Assembly: GCF_001294205.1 (NCBI RefSeq) | Contig: NZ_LAQT01000001.1 | Location: 62,001 to 126,000 of the forward strand | Length of the DNA: 64,000 bases | DNA from: Amantichitinum ursilacus | GTDB lineage: Bacteria > Pseudomonadota > Gammaproteobacteria > Burkholderiales > Chitinibacteraceae | Direction: 5' to 3' | Shown here: positions 7,759-15,847 of the stretch, one piece after another | How positions within the stretch are numbered: position 1 is the stretch's first letter | Layout: each line of letters begins with the position of its first letter | Translations under genes and position numbers: made by a program | The notes under the pieces: generated by a model | Told to the model about the DNA's origin: nothing | Database searches by the model: none | Seen by the model: the letters and a program-made list of their open reading frames with translations, nothing else

Positions 7759-9398
7759 GGTTTGACGATCACAGTGCGACGCGGGTCGCTGACCGCAACG
7801 CGCATGGGCAAGCCACGCTGTTGCAATTGTTGATAAATATCTTTGGAGACCACCGCCATCGGCTGCGGCTCTTTATTCCAATGCGCCGTAAAGGCATCCA
7901 GCGTCATGAACTTGTCGGGCTCGGATTTCTGGCCCATGGCAAATTCGTCGGTGTATTCCACAAACTGCAGTGTGCGCTTTAAATAAAACGGCAAGCTCTG
8001 ATCGTAGTAGCCAATGGCGTACAGCGTGGTTTGCGGCGTGATCTGCTTTTGCATGTCTTGCGCCAGGTAATACGCGCTATTGGTATGCGCATACGATTCA
8101 TGGCCCAGCATCGGCAATTGCAATCCCAGCAAAGCGCCCCCCGCCGTCACGGCAATCGCCAGGCAATTGCGGCCCTTATTGGCCAGCCAGAAGCTGATTA
8201 AAGCGGTAGCCAGCAACACGATGCCTGCCGGAATCAACCACCCGGCAAAGGCGGCATTATAAATCTGCGGGGTTTTTTCGCTACTCAGGCGCGCCACCAT
8301 GGGCGCCGCCACCAGCGTGGCCATGCCGGGCAGGGCCAGCCAGCCCAGATGCCAGCGCAGCGCACGCGACGACAAACGCGTAAGCACTTGCGCGCTTAGC
8401 ATGGCCAGCGCCGGAAAAATCGGCAGGATATAAGACGGCAGCTTGGAATCCGAGCGCGAAAAAAACACAAAAATAAACACCGCCCAGATCAACAGGAATC
8501 GATTGGGCTGGAAGTGTTCACCCGCAGACTTAGCCCAGCCCTGGCGTAATGCTTGTGGCAACACACTGAGCCACGGCATTAATCCGGCCAGCAGATACGG
8601 CACGAAATACCACCATGCGCCGGTGCGATGGTGTTCGGTGGTTAAAAAGCGCTGGAAATGCTCGTGGATAAAAAAGAAGTAAGCGAATTCAGAATTGGCT
8701 TGGGAGACCGCCACAAACCAAGGTGCGGTAATCAGCAATAACAGCAGCAAGCCTTTGCCGATATGCAATTTAAGCCATAGCCGCGCATCCAGATTGATCA
8801 GCGAATACAACACCAATACTGCGCCCGGCAACACAATGCCAATCAGGCCTTTGGACAATACGGCCAGGCCCATGGCGGCCCAGCATAACAACATGTAATT
8901 GCGGTTCTCTGTCTTGCTGGCGGCATCGCGCTGCGCCAGCATGAATGCGCCCATGGCAATGCTCATAAACGCGCTGACGCCCATATCCAGCGAATTGAAA
9001 TGGCCATTGGCCATCCACCAGGTACAACTGCCCAGCACCATGGCGGCAGTCAGGCCGACGCGCTCGCCCCACAATTTGCGGCTGACAAAAAAGGCGAACA
9101 GCACTGCGGCAAAGCCGGTCAGGCCCGTCCACAGGCGGGCGGCAAATTCGTTCTGGCCCAGCACGCTATAACTGGCGGCCGTGGCCCAGTATTGCAGCGC
9201 CGGCTTCTCAAAGTACTTGATGCCGTTAAGGCGCGGCGTCAGCCAGTCACCACTCACCACCATCTCGCGCGCGATCTCGGCGTAACGGCCTTCATCCGGC
9301 GTGATCACCTTGCGATAGCCCAGCGTGCTGAACCACATCGCAGCAAACAGCAACAAGGCCAGCCAGCGCGCCGCGCGGCTCTGGACAAACTGATTCAT
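7755..9398 (-). CDS. arnT: Lipid A 4-amino-4-deoxy-L-arabinose transferase ArnT
   Basis: A 547-residue GT83 transferase with about 12 transmembrane segments and a periplasmic C-terminal domain. Near the N-terminus are ITPDEGRYAEIAREMV (catalytic-site acidic pair) and GDWLTPRLNGIKYFEKPALQ, both close to ArnT of enteric bacteria. ArnT moves Ara4N from undecaprenyl phosphate to lipid A phosphates in the periplasm, lowering affinity for polymyxin-type cationic peptides. It is the first gene of the minus-strand arn operon and is translationally coupled to the flippase gene. A second, more divergent GT83 gene lies at 1421-3169 on the opposite strand. Confidence 0.88.
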   Translation of the reverse strand: MNQFVQSRAARWLALLLFAAMWFSTLGYRKVITPDEGRYAEIAREMVVSGDWLTPRLNGIKYFEKPALQYWATAASYSVLGQNEFAARLWTGLTGFAAVLFAFFVSRKLWGERVGLTAAMVLGSCTWWMANGHFNSLDMGVSAFMSIAMGAFMLAQRDAASKTENRNYMLLCWAAMGLAVLSKGLIGIVLPGAVLVLYSLINLDARLWLKLHIGKGLLLLLLITAPWFVAVSQANSEFAYFFFIHEHFQRFLTTEHHRTGAWWYFVPYLLAGLMPWLSVLPQALRQGWAKSAGEHFQPNRFLLIWAVFIFVFFSRSDSKLPSYILPIFPALAMLSAQVLTRLSSRALRWHLGWLALPGMATLVAAPMVARLSSEKTPQIYNAAFAGWLIPAGIVLLATALISFWLANKGRNCLAIAVTAGGALLGLQLPMLGHESYAHTNSAYYLAQDMQKQITPQTTLYAIGYYDQSLPFYLKRTLQFVEYTDEFAMGQKSEPDKFMTLDAFTAHWNKEPQPMAVVSKDIYQQLQQRGLPMRVAVSDPRRTVIVKP

Positions 9399-9475
9399 AG
9401 GAATAGGGAGGGGCCGAAACCGCGCATTGTACCCGATGCTGCGCGCGTTGATGTTGTCGCGGTCATCGCGGCTAC

Positions 9476-9506
9476 GGGCGCGCCAAACCGGGGCAATGGC
9501 GCGCCC
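9476..9506 (-). terminator. Possible stem-loop terminator after the hybrid kinase
   Basis: A perfect 9-bp inverted repeat, GGGCGCGCC / GGCGCGCCC, starts at the TAG of the kinase gene. No T-run follows on the minus strand, so it is at best a weak or factor-assisted terminator. Confidence 0.35.
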
Positions 9507-12289
9507 TAGCTGGTGACCGCTCGCTGATCACGCTGGCGTTTGGCCAGGGCGGCCTCGGCCGCGGCCAGTTCGAGTTGCACGGCAGCCAGGCGATCGGCTT
9601 CCGGTGTCTGCTCCAGCCGCGCCAACGCCTGCATCAGCCGGTTGGAGCCAATCTGGCCCGCTATACCCTTGGCGCTATGCGCGTGGCGGATGCGATCGTC
9701 GGGGCTGGTGTCGTCCACAAACGCTTCCATCAGGGCGGCGATGCGATCGAGGCCACGGCGGGCAAAGGTCATGGCGCGCGGGATGTCGTAGCCGAGCGCT
9801 TCGGCGGCTTCTTCCAGGTTAAGCGGCTGCGAGCTGGGCGGAATCGGACTGCCGCTGCGTGGTTTGCCCGCCACGGCTTCCAGCAAGGCATTGCGGGTAA
9901 ACGGTTTGCCGATCCAGCGATCGACGCCAGCCTCGGTCAGTTCGGCCTCATCCAGCGAATGGCCCGCGCTAACCAGCAAGAACAAGCCATTGAAGTTGAG
10001 CTTGCGCACGCTGCGGGCAAACTGCACGCCGTTCATGAAGGGCATGTGGAAGTCGGCCGCGATGGTGTCGATTTCGGGGTGCGCGCGCCACACGCCCAAC
10101 GCATCGATGCCATCTTCGGCAGTCAACACGGTGGCGCCCGCGCGCGTCAGGATGTCGCTGAGCAAATCGCGGTTGATCGGCTGGTCTTCTGCGATCAGCA
10201 CGGTGCGGCCTTCCAGCTTGTCTTGCCAGCGCGCCACGGGCGAGCGTTCTTCGGCTGCCGCGGTGGGCGTTACTGGCACGTGTACGCTAAACGTGGTGCC
10301 GATGCCGGGCTCGCTGGCCAGCTGGATATGCCCGCCCATCAAGCGCGCAAAGTCGCGGCAGATGGACAAGCCCAGACCCGCGCCGCCTGCGCGCCGGCCC
10401 GCAGCGGCTTGTTCAAACGGGGCGAACACCAGTTCTGCGTCTTGTCGCGAAATGCCCGGGCCGGTGTCGCTGACGTGGGCCGAGAGCCAATGACCATCGG
10501 CGCGTTCTTCATGCGCCAGATGCACGCTGACCGAGCCTTCGTCGGTCAGCTTGATGGCATTACCGATCAGGTTGACCAATATCTGCCGCCATTTGTTGGC
10601 ATCCAGCCGGTACCAGCCGTGCGCTTCCACGCTAATGCCAAAGGCCAGGCCGCGCCGGGCTGCTTGTTCATGGAACAAACCATGCAACTGGCGTACCAGT
10701 GTGCTGATCGACATTGGTGTTTCATACAGTTTGACGTGCCCGGCTTCGAGCTTGCTGGCGTCCAGCACGTTGCCAATCAGGCTGAGCAAATAGTCGCCAC
10801 TGTCCCCGATGCGCGATAGCCACTGCGCTTGCGGCGTGGTCAGCGCGCGCTCGTCCTGCAGCCGTTCGACATAACCGAGGATGGCGGTCAGCGGGGTGCG
10901 GATTTCGTGGCTGACATGGGCGAGGAACGTGGTCTTGGCGCGGTTGGCGGCTTCGGCTTCGTAGCGCGCGGTTTCGAGTTCGGCGGTGCGTTGCTGCACC
11001 AGCGCTTCCAGATGGCCGGCCTGCGCTTCCAGATGCAGGCGGTAGGCGGTTTCGGCGGCTTCTTTACGCTGGCGCAGATCGCGCACGCGTAAGGCCATCG
11101 CCACGCTGAACAGCAACATTTCGATAATGATGCCGTAGAAAATAAAACGGTAAGTAAACGCGGTGTGTTCGATCAGGCCGTAATCGCGCAAACCCCAAGT
11201 GACCACCAGCGACACCGAATAGGTGGCCCATGCCGCCAGAAACAACCATGCGCCGCCAATGCGCGCGCGGATGGCCTTGATGCTGGCGGCGATATAAATC
11301 AGAAAGCCGATGCCGCCCAGGTTGAGTGCTTCCAGCGCAAATTGCGCGTGGCCAGTCAACGCGCCCAGGCTGCTGATGCCGCCAATCACCGCAATCGCCA
11401 GCAAGGCGTAATCCAGCGTGCGACTGAGTTTGTTGGTTTGCAGGTAGTGGCGCACAAACTGCGCGGCGCAGATGTAATAGATGCCGCTGCAGAAAAACAG
11501 CGCGGTATAGCTGAAATGGCCGTTCCACAACAGCAGTGGCCACACACCGGTGGCGCTATGAAACGACACCGTCAGCATCACCAGGTTAAGCGCGTAATAC
11601 AGAAACGCCTTGTCGCGCGTGGCGGCAAAGCCAATAAAGGCGGCAAACGCCACCAGTGCCATCATGCCGATCATGCCGCCCAGCAAGAACATCTCGTGCG
11701 TGTTGGCGCGCGCAAAGGCGCTGTGGCTCCAGATGCGTACGGCGGAATAGATCGGGCCCGCCATATCGGCATGGTCGTTAAACACCACGCGCATCAAATA
11801 TTCTTGCTGCGCGTGCGGTGGCAGTGTTTCGGGAAAGGCCGGGCGGATCGTGGGCAGCGGGCGACTGGCTTCGGTTTCGCTATTGGCAAAATCCTGGGCG
11901 CGCCATGGCAACTGGCTGCCCGCGGGGCGCGAATACAAGCTGACGCGACCAATCAAACCATCGGTGTATTCAATGCGCACGGGCAGATTGTTGTCGGTGC
12001 GATTGTTTAGCTGAAAGCGAAACCACCAGGCGTCGCGGCTGTAACCACGTGAGCGCGCCATGCCTTGCGGGCTGGCAAAACCGCCGTGCTGTAGCGTGCT
12101 GACGGCCTGGTCGATGGTGGCGCTGCGGCTGGTGTCGCGCCACAGGGTCAGGTCGCGGTCGATTTCAATGCCGTCGGTGTCAGGGCTGACGTCCAGGGCG
12201 TAAGCCATCTGGGTCAGCGCCAGCGCGCACAGTAGCGCTAACCACCAACAAAATGACGCGCTACGTCCGCGCCAGCCTGAAAAAACCAT
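9506..12289 (-). CDS. Hybrid histidine kinase with 7TMR-DISM sensor, REC and Hpt modules
   Basis: A 927-residue inner-membrane sensor. Order: signal peptide (1-31), periplasmic beta-rich region resembling 7TMR-DISMED2 (35-175), seven-helix membrane block (200-400), coiled coil (405-450), HisKA with FLAHVSHEIRTPL (H461), HATPase_c (N-box NLIGNAIKLT, DTGPGIS, GAGLGLS), receiver with D746 in AADFHMP plus VSAG and GKPF, and a C-terminal Hpt-like helix with HSAKGIAGQIG (H871). All four phosphorelay residues are intact, so it can run a full His-Asp-His relay. An ATG at 12376 would add 29 residues, but the signal peptide begins at 12289. No response regulator is adjacent; ligand unknown. Confidence 0.88.
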   Translation of the reverse strand: MVFSGWRGRSASFCWWLALLCALALTQMAYALDVSPDTDGIEIDRDLTLWRDTSRSATIDQAVSTLQHGGFASPQGMARSRGYSRDAWWFRFQLNNRTDNNLPVRIEYTDGLIGRVSLYSRPAGSQLPWRAQDFANSETEASRPLPTIRPAFPETLPPHAQQEYLMRVVFNDHADMAGPIYSAVRIWSHSAFARANTHEMFLLGGMIGMMALVAFAAFIGFAATRDKAFLYYALNLVMLTVSFHSATGVWPLLLWNGHFSYTALFFCSGIYYICAAQFVRHYLQTNKLSRTLDYALLAIAVIGGISSLGALTGHAQFALEALNLGGIGFLIYIAASIKAIRARIGGAWLFLAAWATYSVSLVVTWGLRDYGLIEHTAFTYRFIFYGIIIEMLLFSVAMALRVRDLRQRKEAAETAYRLHLEAQAGHLEALVQQRTAELETARYEAEAANRAKTTFLAHVSHEIRTPLTAILGYVERLQDERALTTPQAQWLSRIGDSGDYLLSLIGNVLDASKLEAGHVKLYETPMSISTLVRQLHGLFHEQAARRGLAFGISVEAHGWYRLDANKWRQILVNLIGNAIKLTDEGSVSVHLAHEERADGHWLSAHVSDTGPGISRQDAELVFAPFEQAAAGRRAGGAGLGLSICRDFARLMGGHIQLASEPGIGTTFSVHVPVTPTAAAEERSPVARWQDKLEGRTVLIAEDQPINRDLLSDILTRAGATVLTAEDGIDALGVWRAHPEIDTIAADFHMPFMNGVQFARSVRKLNFNGLFLLVSAGHSLDEAELTEAGVDRWIGKPFTRNALLEAVAGKPRSGSPIPPSSQPLNLEEAAEALGYDIPRAMTFARRGLDRIAALMEAFVDDTSPDDRIRHAHSAKGIAGQIGSNRLMQALARLEQTPEADRLAAVQLELAAAEAALAKRQRDQRAVTS

Positions 12290-12544
12290 CCCGATCCCGC
12301 TTGTTCTCAAAAGTATCTGATTGTAAGGCGGCGCCTTACCGGCGACATGTGTACAGGGAATATGCATTGCGAGCAATGGATATCTATGTCGTTGTCATAG
12401 GCGGCTGGTTACATCAAAGCGTGGCGCCGCAGGGTGCGGCCGATTGAGGCATCCACGCAACGGCTTGCGTTAATGACAATGGCTTGCAGCAGCATGCCTA
12501 TTATCATCACGGGCGACAAAAATAATTTGTAAGGGTGTTGCCTG

Positions 12545-13708
12545 ATGAGTAAGCCAATCTGGTCCGATGCAGCGTTGGATGCGCTGAAACAAACCGGCGA
12601 TCCACTGGCCGATGACTGCATGGCCGCGCTGATTGCCCACGGCGAAAGCGCACACGCCAACGCGGTGCTTAGCCAGATGGAAACCGACGCCGCGTGGCCG
12701 GACGATATACCGCCAGAGTTACGCGCGTATCTCGACGCGACCGCCGGTTTGCCCGCCAGCGTGGACATGCGCCGCATCGAGAGCGCGCAGGCGTTCTTCA
12801 CAGCCTTCGGCATCCAGTTTGGCGTGAGCCTGCTGTGCCGATCGCTGCCTGTGCTGTACGCGGGCAAAAAGGGCGGCGCGCAGGTGCTGGCTTCCACCGG
12901 CAAGCTGACCAACCAGTTTCAGCGTCGCGCCTCCGAAACCTTGCGCTTTATCCTCAATGCCGCCGAACCGGGCGGGCTGAACCCCGGCGGCAAAGGCCTG
13001 CTGACCATCCGCAAAGTGCGGTTGATGCATGCGGCGATTCGTTTCTACGCCAAGCGCACCCACGGTTGGCCCGCCAAGGACTGGCCCGCCGAGTGGGGCG
13101 AACCGGTTAATCAGGAAGAACTGGTCGGCACCATGCTGGCGTTTTCACTGGAGGCCGTGGCCGGGCTGCGCGCCATGGGCGTCAAGGTGAGCAAGCAGCA
13201 AGAAGAAGACCAGCTGTATCTGTGGAAAACCATCGGCCTGGTGCTGGGCATTGTGCCGCAAGCCATGCCGCGCCACGCCAGCGATGGCAACAAGATCTGG
13301 AAGGCCTTGGGCCGTCGCAACTTCGGGCCTTCCGAGGCGGGCCGCATGCTGACGCAGTCGCACGTGGCGTTTTTGCAAGAAAACCTGCCGCACGAGATGC
13401 GCGGCCTGGTGCCGGATCTGATGGTGCAACTGCTGGGCCGCAAGGTGGCGGCGATGCTGGGCCTGCGCGCCAGCGTGTGGTGGGACTGGCTGATCGATCT
13501 GGCGCGCATCGTGTTCCGCATCAAATCCCGCCTGGCCGACAGTTCACACACGGTGGAGAGCTTTATGGGGGCGTACGGCCAGCGCCTGATGGAAGCCCTG
13601 CAAAAATACTGGGCCGGGCCCAATGCGGGCCGACCGTTCCAGATCCCGGACCAGCCCTTGCATCCCGTCCTGAAAAACCAACCCGAAACCGTACCCGCAC
13701 AGGTTTGA
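12545..13708 (+). CDS. MpaB/DUF2236-family oxygenase-like protein
   Basis: A 387-residue protein of the oxygenase MpaB / DUF2236 family. The family includes fungal MpaB, which oxidatively cleaves a farnesyl chain, and bacterial latex-clearing protein, a b-type haem enzyme that cleaves polyisoprene. The signature segment RKVRLMHAAIRFY (residues 156-168) is followed by GEPVNQEEL near residue 185 and a helical FSLEAVAGLRAMGV block. No signal peptide is seen, so it is probably cytoplasmic or membrane-associated. The TGA is 2 nt before the next ATG, so it forms an operon with the terpene-cyclase-like gene. Substrate unknown; an isoprenoid is suggested by family and neighbour only. Confidence 0.7.
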   Translation: MSKPIWSDAALDALKQTGDPLADDCMAALIAHGESAHANAVLSQMETDAAWPDDIPPELRAYLDATAGLPASVDMRRIESAQAFFTAFGIQFGVSLLCRSLPVLYAGKKGGAQVLASTGKLTNQFQRRASETLRFILNAAEPGGLNPGGKGLLTIRKVRLMHAAIRFYAKRTHGWPAKDWPAEWGEPVNQEELVGTMLAFSLEAVAGLRAMGVKVSKQQEEDQLYLWKTIGLVLGIVPQAMPRHASDGNKIWKALGRRNFGPSEAGRMLTQSHVAFLQENLPHEMRGLVPDLMVQLLGRKVAAMLGLRASVWWDWLIDLARIVFRIKSRLADSSHTVESFMGAYGQRLMEALQKYWAGPNAGRPFQIPDQPLHPVLKNQPETVPAQV

Positions 13709-13710
13709 TC

Positions 13711-14445
13711 ATGTCTTCTTTGTTAAATACCGCTGCTAACGATCCGAACGCGCTGTTTAATACCATTAGCGTGGATGGCAGCCATTACACCTTGCTACAA
13801 CTGGGCTTTTTTGCTGTCGGTTGTTTGTTGTGGGTGGTGGCCTATGTTTACGTGCTGCTGCAGGCGCACAAATTTAAAGTGGTCGAGATGGCTGTGCTGG
13901 CGGGCGCCAGCAATCTGGCGTGGGAATTTGTCTGGGGCGTGTTGTTGCGCACCGATATGGGCGTGTTCCTGGTCTGGACTTATCGTGCGTGGCTGTTTTT
14001 TGATCTGTTTATCTTCTGGCAAATCATCAAGTTGGGGCACGAGCAGTTCACCACGCCGTTGTTCAGACGCGGCTACAACTGGATTATCGGCGCGACCGTG
14101 GTCTTTTTTGTGCTGGTGTACTGGGGCATGACCTTGTCGGGCATCGATACGCCGATCGGCGCGCGCTCGGCCTATGTGTGCCAGTTTGTGATCAGCGTGT
14201 TGTGCCTGATCTTGCTGGTGCAGCAGCCGTCCACCGTGGGCTATGCGTGGCGTATTACCTGGTTGCGTAGCCTGGGCACTTTGCTGGTGTCGGTGTTTAT
14301 GGTTTTGCATTATCCCGGCGATGTGTTCTTGCTGATGCTTTGCGCCGGCTCAACGCTGCTGGATGGCGCTTATTGCTGGCTGTACTGGAAAGGCGCAGAT
14401 GTGAAGGCGGCGCGCTTGCTGGCGGCGGCGCCGGTGGCGGCTTGA
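13711..14445 (+). CDS. Seven-helix membrane protein resembling transmembrane terpene cyclases
   Basis: A 244-residue protein with about seven hydrophobic helices and short loops. Helix 2 carries NLAWEF (N68, W71, E72), helix 3 carries YRAWLFFDLF (R92, D98), and the last helix carries LLDGAYCW (D218). This layout resembles the PaxB/Pyr4-type integral-membrane terpene cyclases, where one acidic residue in an early helix and one in the last helix are needed to start and guide epoxide-triggered cyclisation. The match is from motif memory, not a search, and could also be an unrelated membrane family. The ATG follows the oxygenase stop by 2 nt; a terminator follows the gene. Confidence 0.45.
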   Translation: MSSLLNTAANDPNALFNTISVDGSHYTLLQLGFFAVGCLLWVVAYVYVLLQAHKFKVVEMAVLAGASNLAWEFVWGVLLRTDMGVFLVWTYRAWLFFDLFIFWQIIKLGHEQFTTPLFRRGYNWIIGATVVFFVLVYWGMTLSGIDTPIGARSAYVCQFVISVLCLILLVQQPSTVGYAWRITWLRSLGTLLVSVFMVLHYPGDVFLLMLCAGSTLLDGAYCWLYWKGADVKAARLLAAAPVAA

Positions 14446-14468
14446 TGCAGTTGGGGTGATCGCATAAA

Positions 14469-14508
14469 TAAAAATGGCGCCGGGCAATTTGCCTTGGCGC
14501 CATTTTTT
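14469..14508. terminator. Rho-independent terminator, probably bidirectional
   Basis: Arms AATGGCGCC and GGCGCCATT around a 14-nt loop, with A-rich sequence on the left and seven Ts on the right. It ends the oxygenase/membrane-protein operon and faces the end of the O-antigen ligase operon at 14600. Confidence 0.88.
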
Positions 14509-14599
14509 TATTGCCGGATGGGGCGTCCTTCCTGGGAGGTTCCTGCAGCTCGGGGGGCGGAGTATTGCCTTCAAGCGGGCGGACAAATGTGGGTGGCGC

Positions 14600-15847
14600 T
14601 TATGCCGGGGGATAAACGTTGTGGCGGCGAAGTTCCGCAGCCAGCATGCCCAGCAGCGTCACCATCACCATCGCGTAAAACGAAGTGGTCATCGCCACAA
14701 TAAACAGCACTTCGGTCCAGCCAAAGATAAAGAAGCCGCCCGCCAGCGCCAGGCCCATACGCGCGATGCCAGCCACTTGGGGCAGCGGGCTATTGCGATA
14801 GCGCCAGAACAGCAGGGCCGGGCAGACATACAGGCACAGCAAAAACACCGCACCGATCAGACCGGTTTCGGCCAGCGACGAAATCACTTCGTTATGCGCG
14901 TGCGAAAACGAGGAGGCCAGCGGGCTGATCACGCCTTGTTGCGCCAGCGTTTCCAGCGTCGGCTTGAGCAAACCTTTGCCCACCCCCAGCCACGGATGCT
15001 GGCTGAATACATGCAGCGCGCTTTGCCACAATTGGGTACGCAGGCCGATCGAGGTGTCGCGGTTGCCGTGCGCCAGCAATTGCAGATCGCTGCTGGCGGC
15101 CTGGAAGCGCGAGGCAAACATCGGATCAAACTGCGCCAGCAAAAACCCGGTCAGCAAGATCAGCAGCAACAAAGACATCCACGCGCGCCACGGCATGCGC
15201 AGCAGCACGGCAAACAGGGGCACCGCCACCCAACCACCGCGCGACGCTGACAACACGCTGGCGGCCAGCCCGGCCAGTGCGCCGATCATGGCCAGCACAT
15301 CCACGCGCGACGGTTGCCGCCAGCGGCTGATGCCATACAGCGGCAGCACGCCCAATAGCAAGGCGATATCGCCATACGGAATGGCATTGGTAAACGGATT
15401 GGCCGCGCGCGGTTCGCCGGTTTGATGCATAAACAGCAGGCCCGCCGTCAACGCGGCAATCGCGCCCAGGCTGCTGCCGATACGCAAGACGCGGGCATTA
15501 ACACCCGGCAGACTGGCCAAGGCAAACGCGACGGGAATTGAACCGAGAAAACGCAGTTGCGCATCGAAAGCGCGCGGTTGCACGCCGGGCATGGTGCCCA
15601 CTTGTAGCGCCACCAGCAGCGGCCACGCTACAAAACCCAGCAACGCCCAGCGCCATTGGCGTGGCGGCAGATGCGGCCGCGCAATCAGCAGCCAGGCAAC
15701 GCTGGACACCAACATCAGGGCCAGGCATGCATTGGTAACGCCGCGCAGACACAAAATGCTGAATAAACCGACGAGCAGCAGCGCGCTAAACCACAACGTA
15801 AAGCCGGATTGCAGGCGCGGATGACGGGCTAACAAGGCCTGGTTCAT
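14600..15847 (-). CDS. O-antigen ligase family protein (WaaL/Wzy_C)
   Basis: A 415-residue polytopic membrane protein of the O-antigen ligase/polymerase (Wzy_C) superfamily with about 11-12 helices. It has the characteristic SASRGGWVAVPL segment near residue 204 and the large periplasmic loop ending in SFSHAHNEVISSLAETGLIG near residue 315, where the His is a known functional residue. WaaL-type ligases join undecaprenyl-linked O-polysaccharide to lipid A-core; some relatives are polymerases or protein O-glycan ligases. The partner glycosyltransferase overlaps it by 4 nt, favouring a role in LPS outer core/O-antigen attachment. Confidence 0.82.
   Translation of the reverse strand: MNQALLARHPRLQSGFTLWFSALLLVGLFSILCLRGVTNACLALMLVSSVAWLLIARPHLPPRQWRWALLGFVAWPLLVALQVGTMPGVQPRAFDAQLRFLGSIPVAFALASLPGVNARVLRIGSSLGAIAALTAGLLFMHQTGEPRAANPFTNAIPYGDIALLLGVLPLYGISRWRQPSRVDVLAMIGALAGLAASVLSASRGGWVAVPLFAVLLRMPWRAWMSLLLLILLTGFLLAQFDPMFASRFQAASSDLQLLAHGNRDTSIGLRTQLWQSALHVFSQHPWLGVGKGLLKPTLETLAQQGVISPLASSFSHAHNEVISSLAETGLIGAVFLLCLYVCPALLFWRYRNSPLPQVAGIARMGLALAGGFFIFGWTEVLFIVAMTTSFYAMVMVTLLGMLAAELRRHNVYPPA

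Noticed and set aside
13222-13710. N-terminal extension that would add 163 residues to the terpene-cyclase-like protein
   Set aside because: The extension overlaps the oxygenase gene in another frame and looks like a shadow; the ATG at 13711 lies just before the first helix.
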